This document shows positions 43,409 through 52,264 of a DNA stretch of 64,000 nt, piece after piece; position 1 is the stretch's first letter, and every line of letters begins with the position of its first letter. Below the pieces are notes generated by a model. That model did not search any database. It had not been told where the DNA came from and saw only the letters and a list, made by a program, of their open reading frames with translations. The position numbers and the translations under genes were made by a program. The DNA comes from Butyrivibrio sp. INlla16. GTDB lineage: Bacteria > Bacillota > Clostridia > Lachnospirales > Lachnospiraceae. The stretch lies in assembly GCF_900104155.1 (NCBI RefSeq), contig NZ_FMYB01000022.1, positions 1-64,000 on the forward strand. Reading direction: 5' to 3'.

Positions 43409-44555
43409 GATTTTCCTCCCATATATCGCCTAGAAGATATACACCGGCTATGGGAAGCAGATAATTCCTTCCTATAAACGAAGAAACAAAACCAGCTTCA
43501 ACCAGAGTAAATAAGCTGACAGAGATTATCATTATCATCACCCCGTAATCCCTGTTTAGATATAAGCGATATATTAAATATAAAATAACAAGTAAGATCA
43601 GTATCGCCGGTATGATTCCATACCAGTAAAATAACCTTACCCACCCCATATCAAAAAAAGCATTACCGCTAAATTCGTCACCGAAAAGACTCCAGGTCTG
43701 AAGCGCCCCCTTGTGAGGCTTTGTGTCATAATACAATGACTGTATACGTCCTGTAAGAATCCGGTCAAGCTTATAGTAAAACGGATACTTCTTCTTTCTG
43801 GCATATTTGCTGATCGCTGCTGCCCAAACCGAAAAAGCCACGCAAGAACCGATAACCACTGCCCCTGACACATAGAGTATCTTTGTGTCCTTCAGTGGCC
43901 CAAACTGATAAACAATAAATGCCAGAACTATGGTAAAAACTGTAAGCGCCGTGCCCGTTCTTGATCCGGTAATAAAATACAAAAGCACATTAAGGACAAG
44001 CGCAATTGCCATTATAACATTTCTTTTAAACTTAGCAAATTCCCTTATCAGGTAAATCAAAAGAACAGTTATCGAAAAAACTACACTCTGCAGCGTATTT
44101 GGATGGCCGAAGCCAAAAGCATATCTAACCTCGGAGCCGGCATCACGCCCGAAATCCTGGGCTATTTTAACGTCTCCGGCAATGCCCAGAACCGATGCGG
44201 CTGCAATAATAAGACTTCCCACCACAGTCACCCCAAAGATATAGCGAAGCATAATTTTGAGGTCAGCATCCTTGCAGGCTATAACAAATAATGAAAATCG
44301 AAGAAGGTCATTATTCCCTGTAATTTTATAGCTCACAACACTTATTGCAGCCGTTATAGCGATAATAATCCATTGTTTAAAGGAATATTTCGTAAGAAGC
44401 ACCGCTGCAACCGTCAGAACAAAGCTAACGCGAAAGATCATCTTCGGACTGGAAAGCGGCAGCGTGCTTCTCTCATAGATCATAAGAAGAAGCTCTATGG
44501 TCAGTGCCGCATATAAACATATATTACGTAGCTTTATGATAAACGATCTTTCCAT
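43359..44555 (-). CDS. Wzy-like polymerase / O-antigen ligase family membrane protein
   Basis: 398 residues from the ATG at 44553-44555 (GGAG nine nt upstream). About eleven membrane segments, and an exported loop containing RILTGRIQSLYYDTKPHKGA. SRTGTALTVFTIV in the middle and the overall length are typical of Wzy/O-antigen-ligase proteins. It overlaps the upstream ABC gene by 32 nt and the downstream sugar-transferase gene by 50 nt, an unusually compressed arrangement. It probably polymerises repeat units outside the membrane. Confidence 0.75.
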   Translation of the reverse strand: MERSFIIKLRNICLYAALTIELLLMIYERSTLPLSSPKMIFRVSFVLTVAAVLLTKYSFKQWIIIAITAAISVVSYKITGNNDLLRFSLFVIACKDADLKIMLRYIFGVTVVGSLIIAAASVLGIAGDVKIAQDFGRDAGSEVRYAFGFGHPNTLQSVVFSITVLLIYLIREFAKFKRNVIMAIALVLNVLLYFITGSRTGTALTVFTIVLAFIVYQFGPLKDTKILYVSGAVVIGSCVAFSVWAAAISKYARKKKYPFYYKLDRILTGRIQSLYYDTKPHKGALQTWSLFGDEFSGNAFFDMGWVRLFYWYGIIPAILILLVILYLIYRLYLNRDYGVMIMIISVSLFTLVEAGFVSSFIGRNYLLPIAGVYLLGDIWEENRAGKNKVSDQLHTMDS

Positions 44556-46347
44556 CAAGACTGGTCTCCACGATCTTTTCATCGCTAACCTCATAGATCA
44601 TGTCGCACTTTTCAATGGTGTTAAGTCTATGGGCGATTATTATCATTGTCTTCTTGCCGTGGAAGCTGTTAATAGCCTCCATAACTGCTGCCTCTGTCTC
44701 ATTATCGAGAGCACTTGTAGCCTCGTCAAACACAAGGATCTCAGGATTGTGATACAGCGCTCTTGCGATACCTATACGCTGCCTCTGTCCGCCTGAAAGT
44801 CTCACACCTCTGTCACCTATCTTGGTATCAAGTCCCTCGGGCAGAGATTTAATAAACTCAGAAAGCTGTGCTTCCTCGCAGACCTTCCAGATTCTCTCCT
44901 CATCTATTTCCTCAGCATCAATACCGAAGGCAATGTTGTCTCTTATAGATTCATCAATAAGGTAAATACTCTGTGGAATATATCCTATCTGAGCAAGCCA
45001 AGACTCGTAATTACTGAAAATATTCTGTCCGTCACAGAGTATCTCACCCTTCTGTGCATGCAAAAGTCCGAGAAGTATATCCACAACAGTGGACTTTCCT
45101 GCTCCGGAGGAACCCATGATACCAACAGACTTTCCTTTAGGTATCACCATATCCGCTCCGGTGAAAATATTCTTGTCGGAATCGGGATAAGCAAAGGTAA
45201 TTCCCTTAAGCTCAATCTTGTCATTAAGAGAAAGCGCAGGTCCTGCTATGGCGCTTCTCTCAGCAGCCATCTTCTTATCTGCCTTCATAGACTCGGTAAG
45301 ATTATTAAACACAAAGTCCAGGGCAGGCATTTCATAAGCAATCTCTGTTACATAAGTATTTATGCGTGTAGCGCTGGGAATGAGTCTGACCGCAGCAACA
45401 GCAAATACGGTAAGATGAGCCGCCAAAACCTTTGTATCTCCACCGTTTGATATAAACCAGATCATAAATCCGAAAATCGAAACCATAAACACTGTCTCAA
45501 TAAGGGATCTCGGCGTATTATTCAGAAATGTATATCTTATGTCCGTATCTGCACCGATCTTACCGGACTCATAATAATTTCTGATAAAGAAGTCCTCTCG
45601 GTTCAGCACCTTAACTTCCTTTAAGCCATAGATTGCCTGGATTCTCCACTTGGCAATTCTTGATGCAATAGTCTGATTTTTTCTTCCTATGTCATTCATC
45701 CTGGGCTTTAAGACTCTGGTAATGATCATAGTCATACCACCGAGCACTACGATGATAAGAAGTGCCATTTTCCAGTTTTTATAAATAAGGAAAACACCAA
45801 GGCATGTTGAAACAACAAGCTCGGTACAAAGATTGAGCAACGCCAGCATCAGTGAGAAGGTCTTGGGGATGTCTCCGTCAGTTATTCGAAATACAGTCGG
45901 AATATCAGCACCAAGATAATCCTCGTAGGGTCTGTTCAAAAACTCCCTCATTACGCGGGAAATCATGTCATTACGTGTCTTGGAGATGAAGCTGTTCTGA
46001 ACGTATACCAATATCAGAAGATATATGTTTTTAACTATGTATATTGCAATCAGAAGTGCCAGTATCGCGCATATAAGCTTGGCGTTGGTATCAAGGCCAA
46101 GAAGCTGCGGCATCTTGTTAACGATTGGAATACCCTCAATCTTTTTATATACTTCCTCGGGATCAAAAATAACCTCCGCAACAGGAGCCAGCATTCCTAC
46201 TCCGAGTGTCTCGAAAAGTCCGCCGATAATAATCATAATTCCCAGAACTACCAGCATTCTCTTCTGCTTTTTATCAAAAATGTAATTTATTTTGGAAAGG
46301 AGATTAAGACTCTCGACCTTATTCTCCTTCGGATTACTCAAACTCAT
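44524..46347 (-). CDS. ABC-type lipid-linked oligosaccharide flippase (PglK/MsbA-like)
   Basis: 607 residues, a fused half-transporter. Six membrane segments in 1-335, NBD after 370: Walker A GSSGAGKSTVVDILLGLL, signature LSGGQRQRIGIARAL, Walker B ILVFDEATSALD, switch IIAHRLNTI. It functions as a homodimer. In a glycan locus next to Wzy and initiating transferase genes it most likely flips a lipid-linked repeat unit, as PglK does. Drug or lipid export of MsbA type is the alternative. No Wzx-like flippase was seen. Confidence 0.88.
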   Translation of the reverse strand: MSLSNPKENKVESLNLLSKINYIFDKKQKRMLVVLGIMIIIGGLFETLGVGMLAPVAEVIFDPEEVYKKIEGIPIVNKMPQLLGLDTNAKLICAILALLIAIYIVKNIYLLILVYVQNSFISKTRNDMISRVMREFLNRPYEDYLGADIPTVFRITDGDIPKTFSLMLALLNLCTELVVSTCLGVFLIYKNWKMALLIIVVLGGMTMIITRVLKPRMNDIGRKNQTIASRIAKWRIQAIYGLKEVKVLNREDFFIRNYYESGKIGADTDIRYTFLNNTPRSLIETVFMVSIFGFMIWFISNGGDTKVLAAHLTVFAVAAVRLIPSATRINTYVTEIAYEMPALDFVFNNLTESMKADKKMAAERSAIAGPALSLNDKIELKGITFAYPDSDKNIFTGADMVIPKGKSVGIMGSSGAGKSTVVDILLGLLHAQKGEILCDGQNIFSNYESWLAQIGYIPQSIYLIDESIRDNIAFGIDAEEIDEERIWKVCEEAQLSEFIKSLPEGLDTKIGDRGVRLSGGQRQRIGIARALYHNPEILVFDEATSALDNETEAAVMEAINSFHGKKTMIIIAHRLNTIEKCDMIYEVSDEKIVETSLDGKIVYHKAT

Positions 46348-46378
46348 AAACTATCCTTTATCGTCTATTCCTTCACCC

Positions 46379-47248
46379 TCAGATTTTTGTCATCCTGGAA
46401 GTATAAATATCATCCATGGGCTTGGTATTGAGCCACTTTGAGGGCACAATAACCGTCTTCTCCGGTGAATCGTTCATCCACGCACTCCACCAGCTGTAGC
46501 TTGAATTGGCAAGGATGTGATGCTTACACAGACTCATAAGCAAAAGGTCTGCAGCGTCGTCGTTTTCCTCTTTTGTGTCGACTATGCGGAACTTTTTGCC
46601 TGACACATTCTGCTCGCACCACTCTTTATCACTGGTAAATACAAAGAAAATAGCATCCGGATGCTCACTGACCATGCGATCAATGGCTCTCTTGTAATAG
46701 TCATTGTCACAGATTCCACCAAAGGTCTCCACTGTTCCGGGAAGCAGATAGTCTCCTCTTCTCACATGGATGCTGACAGACTCCGTCTCACGTATCTGTC
46801 TGTAAAGTTCCCAGCTGTCCGCCGAAGTAAACACATCATCGGGCTTAATCACAAATTCCCTGCGAAGCTGAGCGAGTACTTCTTTATCCGGGAAATATTT
46901 ATCACTCTGAAAATATCCGTTGAGATATGCTGTCTCAAATTCAAATACCTTTGGATCAAAGAGACCTGTCTCTTCAATATATTCATGTGACTTTCTTCCA
47001 AAGAGTTTTCTTCTTATTCTGCTGAAAATATCAAGATGCGAATCCGTAATATCCACAACCTCTGCATCAGAAGCCTTTGTGTAAGTTATTCCGTACATTT
47101 TTTCAAGTACCGGATCTCTCTGGGGATCATCCCTGAACCCGTATACATCATCGATTTTGACTTCTTTCCCCAAAGCCTTCAGCTGAAGATAAAGGGCGTA
47201 CTGAAACATCTGGTTACCCAGACCGCCCATCATTCTGATTATTATCAT
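46379..47248 (-). CDS. GT11 alpha-1,2-fucosyltransferase-like protein
   Basis: 289 residues. RMMGGLGNQMFQYALYLQL at the N-terminus, VSIHVRRGDYLLPG in the middle and ILANSSYSWWSAWM near the C-terminus are textbook GT11. A second family member lies at 36325; they differ clearly, suggesting distinct acceptors. Strong ribosome site GGGGGGAAGT before ATG. Donor probably GDP-fucose or another deoxyhexose. Confidence 0.9.
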   Translation of the reverse strand: MIIIRMMGGLGNQMFQYALYLQLKALGKEVKIDDVYGFRDDPQRDPVLEKMYGITYTKASDAEVVDITDSHLDIFSRIRRKLFGRKSHEYIEETGLFDPKVFEFETAYLNGYFQSDKYFPDKEVLAQLRREFVIKPDDVFTSADSWELYRQIRETESVSIHVRRGDYLLPGTVETFGGICDNDYYKRAIDRMVSEHPDAIFFVFTSDKEWCEQNVSGKKFRIVDTKEENDDAADLLLMSLCKHHILANSSYSWWSAWMNDSPEKTVIVPSKWLNTKPMDDIYTSRMTKI

Positions 47249-47282
47249 ACTTCCCCCCGCGTCTTTTTATTATGTATTATTA

Positions 47283-48326
47283 TCATCTAAGATAGAAATG
47301 ATCGTAAGTCCAGCGATGCTCCAAAAACTTTTGCATGCGCTTTTTTTCCTTCGGGTCAGCAATCCTGCACCCATATATTTTGTCAAAGGAATCTTTGCAT
47401 TTCTCGATTTCCGCTGTTATATCCGGAAGATACTTACTTTTATCACCAAGTTTGTCACGCTTGGCCTCAGAATAGTAATCGAGAAGCTGCTTATATTTCA
47501 GATAATCCTGTGACCAGGCCAGATCTTCCCTGCCTATGCTGCACAGATAGTTCCTCGCATCCCGTAGTGACGGAAGCCACTCCGAAAAAATGCAGAAAAA
47601 TCCCGCCTGTGTTCTTAGACCTTCTTTTCTGTCTATTATATAATGATAAAGCGGCGTGTCAATGAACACAGCCTCTTCCACGTCTCCGAGAACCTGAAGT
47701 GTAAACAGTTTATCTTCGTAAAACATCACTCCCGGGAACCGTCTCTCTTCCAGAATGCTTCTGTGATAAAGCTTGTTCCATACCATACTTCTGACAGGAA
47801 GTTCATCTGATTCCTCAATAAGTCCTGTTATCAGTTCGTCCCTCGGAATTATCCTAAGTCTGTTTGCACGCATGTCCTCAGTAAGCTGATATCGTTTTAC
47901 AGGATCCTCTTCCTTATTCTCATAATACTTACAGATAGCCAGCGGACACTGTGTCTCAAGGATTGCACTGACCATGTACTCATAAATGTATTTCTCAACA
48001 TAATCATCGCCGTCAAGAAACGCAATGAAGTCTCCGAAAGCCATATCAAGCAGATAATTCCTTGCGGTTCCGGGGCCTTGATTGCTCTGATGCACCACCC
48101 TTATCCTGGAATCCTGCGTCTTATAATAGTCACAGATATTGCCGGTTCTGTCCCTGGATCCGTCATCCAGAATCAGAATATCCAGATTGGAATATGTCTG
48201 CGCAAGTACGGACTCTATGCATCTTGAAATATACTTCTCAACATCATAGCAGGATATGGCAACCGTAACGAGAGGCTGCCTCTCCGGTTCTATTCCCTTG
48301 TAATAAAAATGGCTGATATCCTTCAT
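47283..48326 (-). CDS. GT2 glycosyltransferase
   Basis: 347 residues. TVAISCYDVEKYISRCIES, DILILDDGSRDRTGNICDYY, NQGPGTARNYLLDMA, FLDGDDYVEKYIYEYM, then KLYHRSILEERRFPG. Family 2 enzyme, cytoplasmic. Ribosome site GGAGCAGTT before ATG and 10 nt from the SGNH-like gene upstream, in the same run. Sugar specificity unknown. Confidence 0.9.
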   Translation of the reverse strand: MKDISHFYYKGIEPERQPLVTVAISCYDVEKYISRCIESVLAQTYSNLDILILDDGSRDRTGNICDYYKTQDSRIRVVHQSNQGPGTARNYLLDMAFGDFIAFLDGDDYVEKYIYEYMVSAILETQCPLAICKYYENKEEDPVKRYQLTEDMRANRLRIIPRDELITGLIEESDELPVRSMVWNKLYHRSILEERRFPGVMFYEDKLFTLQVLGDVEEAVFIDTPLYHYIIDRKEGLRTQAGFFCIFSEWLPSLRDARNYLCSIGREDLAWSQDYLKYKQLLDYYSEAKRDKLGDKSKYLPDITAEIEKCKDSFDKIYGCRIADPKEKKRMQKFLEHRWTYDHFYLR

Positions 48327-48336
48327 AACTGCTCCG

Positions 48337-49440
48337 TTATTTGATCAGTGAGTTGTAATCAAACTCACTCAACAGTACTCTCTCGGCTGCCACGTATTCT
48401 ATGGCATTATCCTTCGTAATTCTGTCGGATACCGAGAACATGTCAGTGTTTTCATAGCCGTTCTCATATTTTATTATAGTATCCATCACCATACAATTCA
48501 CATCATAATCGTAATGCGCCTGATCCCTGTATCTGTCAAGGTCAGCGGTGATGTCCGTATGAGTAGTAAAACTGTAAATATGTATGTTGTCACATTCGAG
48601 CATAAGCTCTATTGCTCTCTCTTTATATATTAACAGATTATCGAGCTCTCCATCCTCCTTAACTGCTCCCCAGTATGCCATCGAATAGGGCGGGAAGAAG
48701 TATAAAAAAGTAGTCTCGGGGTGCTTTCTTGCAAGCGCAACGACGTTCTGCTCTATATTTTCCTCGAGGATCTTCATATCCTCATCAGATGGAAGATAAT
48801 ACTTTTCGGGCTCCTTAAATTTCTTTCTCCCGAGGAGAACATGGTCTTTTCCGTAAATATTTTCCCCGTCGGTAAAACTGTATTCATCAAAATTTGTATA
48901 TCCGGGATTTTTTCCCTGAAAATATCCAAGTATGGCAGGTATCGTATATCTTACGATAACATCTTTATTCAAAAGATATTTCACATCATCCCAGATAATA
49001 TCATTGGTCAGCCAGTAGGGATATTCACCCATATCATCTCTTAGTTCATCCTTGTCTCTTACAAGAAGCGTGTAATCGAGAGGTCTTAAAACATAACGCG
49101 GGTTATGTCCGCTCTTATAGGCTACCTCGAGATTATCATTTATCTCCTTGTAAGTGGCTCCCGAAAAGGGCACCTTTATGGTCTTAAAGCCAAGCCCCTC
49201 TTCCAGCTGCGTTGCCTTGAAGTTCTCTGCCATTGAGGTCCCGGTTATTATGGCGTCGTAGTCGAAATGCTTTGTTATACCATCGTTTTGAGATCTCTCA
49301 TCATAAAGCTTATAGAAGAATTTGGGATTCGGTGCTCTGTAATGAAAAAACGGGTCCACCAAAAACACCAGTCCCGCTATCAGGATCAGCGTAGTTACGG
49401 ACAATATTAAGATGGAGAAAAACCATTTTTTGCTCTTCAT
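48337..49440 (-). CDS. SGNH-like membrane-anchored partner of the MBOAT acyltransferase
   Basis: 367 residues. One N-terminal membrane anchor (about 8-28) and an exported domain. AIITGTSMAENFKA near residue 65 resembles the Ser motif of SGNH hydrolases, and RYRDQAHYDYDVN (DxxH) near residue 310 supplies a plausible Asp-His pair. It lies 18 nt after the MBOAT gene. Such pairs (AlgI/AlgJ, DltB/DltD) O-acylate exported polysaccharides. Function inferred from context and weak motifs. Confidence 0.72.
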   Translation of the reverse strand: MKSKKWFFSILILSVTTLILIAGLVFLVDPFFHYRAPNPKFFYKLYDERSQNDGITKHFDYDAIITGTSMAENFKATQLEEGLGFKTIKVPFSGATYKEINDNLEVAYKSGHNPRYVLRPLDYTLLVRDKDELRDDMGEYPYWLTNDIIWDDVKYLLNKDVIVRYTIPAILGYFQGKNPGYTNFDEYSFTDGENIYGKDHVLLGRKKFKEPEKYYLPSDEDMKILEENIEQNVVALARKHPETTFLYFFPPYSMAYWGAVKEDGELDNLLIYKERAIELMLECDNIHIYSFTTHTDITADLDRYRDQAHYDYDVNCMVMDTIIKYENGYENTDMFSVSDRITKDNAIEYVAAERVLLSEFDYNSLIK

Positions 49441-49458
49441 AACAAAGTTCTGCCCCGA

Positions 49459-50967
49459 TTAAAAGTTGAAATATAAAAATGTAGAGATTGAACTCATGGA
49501 AACTATGCAAGCCATGAGAATCACCCATGTAAATACGAGAGAAACCGCATCTGTCTTGTACTTTCTCTCATAATTGTTTTTGCAGCAAAGGCATATCAGA
49601 AGAGCCGCAATCATCGAAAGGCCGCATCCCGTAAGAAGTACCACGTTATCAGCATCAGGCAGATGAAGCGCAGACAATACATACCTGAATCTCGGGATTC
49701 TGAAGCCCTCGATAAGCTCAGATCTCACATCGAGATTGAGCACAAAGAGTCTCCTTAAAATCTGAAGCCACTGCTCTACGCTGTCAGCTCTGAAAAGAAG
49801 CCACAGCACATTTAATATACCAAATGTTATTATCCAGCTAACAACCTTTATGATGCCTGCAAAAACCTTACCCGCCGGAAGTTTAGCGGCATTATCGCAA
49901 ACCGACTTGTATATTCCGTGCGTAAGCTTGTTGATGCACTGAAACAATCCGTGGAATACACCCCACAGAATAAATGTCCAGTTCGCACCGTGCCAGATTC
50001 CGCTCACCAGAAAGACAACAAGTGTATTTATATAAGTTCGAAGCTTCCCCTTCCGGTTACCACCGAGCGGAATATAAATATAATTCGTAAGGAATCTTGT
50101 AAGTGTCATGTGCCAGCGCTTCCAGAAACCTGCAATGGATATTGCCTTGTAGGGTGAATTGAAGTTCATCGGAATATCCAGATTGAACATCGCACCAAGT
50201 CCCGTTGCCATATCGCTGTAACCGCTGAAATCAAAGTAAATCTGGAAGGTGTAGGATAACATAACAATAATTATCTCGGGAATTGTCAAAGCACCCTCTC
50301 CCACCGGAATAAGAGCTGCCTGCAAAAAGCCAAAGTCCACAGCTTTTCCGAAGGTGTCCGCAATCAGCATCTTTTTGGCAAGTCCCCTTGAAAACAGCAT
50401 AATTCCGCGGCATAAGTTTTCATAGTTAATCCTGTGCTTTTTTTCATCTCTGAACTGCGGAATGAGCTCGGAATGGAGTACTATAGGGCCTGCCACCAAC
50501 TGAGGGAAATATGACACAAACAGCGCATATTCGAGAAACGAATATGCGCCGGTTTCACCCTTGTAGGAATCCACAATAAAGGATATCTGCTGAAAGGTAA
50601 AAAAGCTGATTCCAAGCGGCAATACTATATGCCTGAGATTAAAACCGGTTCCGAAAACGCTATTAACATTTTCGATAAAGAAATCGTAGTACTTAAAATA
50701 AAAAATCAGTCCTACATTAAAAAGAACGCCTGCTATCAAACATGGCCTTCTGTATTTACTCATGGCTCTGGACAGCAGATAGTTTACGACAATACTGCTG
50801 CAGATAATTGCAAGATAGTAGGGATTAAAATATCCGTAAAACCAAAGCGACATCAACAGAAGTGATGTCATCGCCATCTTTTTCTTCCCCATATCATGGA
50901 AAAGAAAATATAAAATAAGAGACAGCGGCAAAAAGCACAGTATGAAAATATATGAGTTAAACTGCAT
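49459..50967 (-). CDS. MBOAT O-acyltransferase (AlgI/DltB-like)
   Basis: 502 residues, about ten membrane segments. Family signatures are LPLGISFFTFQQISFIVD, FDFSGYSDMATGLGAMFNL, FWKRWHMTLTRFL and the active-site His in SGIWHGANWTFILWG. It would pass acyl (usually acetyl) groups across the membrane for transfer to a polysaccharide. Ribosome site AAGGAGATAGCGG before ATG. The SGNH-like gene downstream is the likely partner. Confidence 0.92.
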   Translation of the reverse strand: MQFNSYIFILCFLPLSLILYFLFHDMGKKKMAMTSLLLMSLWFYGYFNPYYLAIICSSIVVNYLLSRAMSKYRRPCLIAGVLFNVGLIFYFKYYDFFIENVNSVFGTGFNLRHIVLPLGISFFTFQQISFIVDSYKGETGAYSFLEYALFVSYFPQLVAGPIVLHSELIPQFRDEKKHRINYENLCRGIMLFSRGLAKKMLIADTFGKAVDFGFLQAALIPVGEGALTIPEIIIVMLSYTFQIYFDFSGYSDMATGLGAMFNLDIPMNFNSPYKAISIAGFWKRWHMTLTRFLTNYIYIPLGGNRKGKLRTYINTLVVFLVSGIWHGANWTFILWGVFHGLFQCINKLTHGIYKSVCDNAAKLPAGKVFAGIIKVVSWIITFGILNVLWLLFRADSVEQWLQILRRLFVLNLDVRSELIEGFRIPRFRYVLSALHLPDADNVVLLTGCGLSMIAALLICLCCKNNYERKYKTDAVSLVFTWVILMACIVSMSSISTFLYFNF

Positions 50968-51010
50968 CCGCTATCTCCTTTAATATCAATATTTTTTATG
51001 AAAAAATCTC

Positions 51011-52264
51011 TTACATCAATTCTTCAAAATATTTACGCCACATCTCATTTATTACCTGCGGGTTGTACTTATCCCTGACTTCAAGGGCAGATGCCGCCAT
51101 CTTTCTGGCAATCGTAGGATCCTCCATTATACGCTCCAACGCATGGAAAATATTCATCGCCATGTTTACATCGCTCTCCATGGGAATCAGTATCCCGTTC
51201 CTACCGTTAACTATGAGATCTGCCGGGCCTCCGCAGGGACAGTCCGTAGAAATACAGCAAAGTCCGAGGGCCATCGCCTCTATTAGTGCATTGGGCATAC
51301 CCTCAGTTCTGGATGTCAGCACAAATATCTCTGCCTCCGCGATTCTGTCGGCAATCCTGTCAACACTACCCATGAAGGTAACCTTACCGGCAGCGCCTTT
51401 ACCGGTCTCATCAAGAATTCCAAGGCTCCTGCAGAGTCTCTCCAATAAGTCTCTAGTAGGTCCATCACCGTAGAGAACCAGCCTGTAGTCCGGATATTTC
51501 TTTACAGCATAGGAAAAAGCATTTATAAGTATCTTCTGGTTCTTGTTTTCATCAAGTCTTCCTACTGATACTATTACCTTTTTACGCTCATCAAAGGGAA
51601 CGATGTCATGTCCTATGAATTCTTCATTGACTGCATTTGGAAGGACTTTACATTTCGTCTTTATCAGTGAACCGAAATAATCCATTGCCCCGTTGGTCTG
51701 AACCACAACTCCCGCAGCCCCCGGAAACAAAGTCTTCATAGCAAGATTAAGGCCGGTCCCCGCATATTCCTCCGAAGGTGTTGCCCTCACCGAAACCACC
51801 ACGGGTATATCAAGTCCCAGTGCCGACTGTATTGCCATAACATTGTTTTTTCCAAGAAATGACAGTATCAGATCAGGCTTTATTCTCTCCCAGGTATTTG
51901 TCAGCTTCTGAATTCTCCTATGAAAATTCTGCAGTCTGTTTCCCTGCTCGTAGGGCATCAGAGCGGTAAATACACGTCCGATTCCCATCGGAACTCCGCC
52001 CGTAAGGTCAACATACCTCTCCGTTTCATCGGGACTTAAAACCTTAACAGCATTCTTGTCATCCTCGTCCTCAAGAACTTTCCATCCGGCATCGGGGAGC
52101 TCGTACTCGTCATCGGACAGATAGGTGGTCGCAAGCGTAACCTTATAACCTATGCTGTAAAAATACTCGGCAAGGTTACACATAACGCGCTCGGCACCGC
52201 CCTTGTTCAGCGATCCTATATACATAGCAATATGCTTTTTTCTCAGCTTACCGCCACCTGTCAT
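51011..52264 (-). CDS. GT4 glycosyltransferase
   Basis: 417 residues. GT-B fold: N-terminal IAMYIGSLNKGGAERVMCNL, linker PNAVNEEFIG, then IVSVGRLDENKNQKILINAF, LVLYGDGPTRDLLE, and the donor-site LTSRTEGMPNALIEAMALG. Retaining family 4 enzyme. ATG overlaps the stop of the asparagine-synthase-like gene by 4 nt (ATGA), so the pair is coupled. Sugar unknown. Confidence 0.92.
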   Translation of the reverse strand: MTGGGKLRKKHIAMYIGSLNKGGAERVMCNLAEYFYSIGYKVTLATTYLSDDEYELPDAGWKVLEDEDDKNAVKVLSPDETERYVDLTGGVPMGIGRVFTALMPYEQGNRLQNFHRRIQKLTNTWERIKPDLILSFLGKNNVMAIQSALGLDIPVVVSVRATPSEEYAGTGLNLAMKTLFPGAAGVVVQTNGAMDYFGSLIKTKCKVLPNAVNEEFIGHDIVPFDERKKVIVSVGRLDENKNQKILINAFSYAVKKYPDYRLVLYGDGPTRDLLERLCRSLGILDETGKGAAGKVTFMGSVDRIADRIAEAEIFVLTSRTEGMPNALIEAMALGLCCISTDCPCGGPADLIVNGRNGILIPMESDVNMAMNIFHALERIMEDPTIARKMAASALEVRDKYNPQVINEMWRKYFEELM

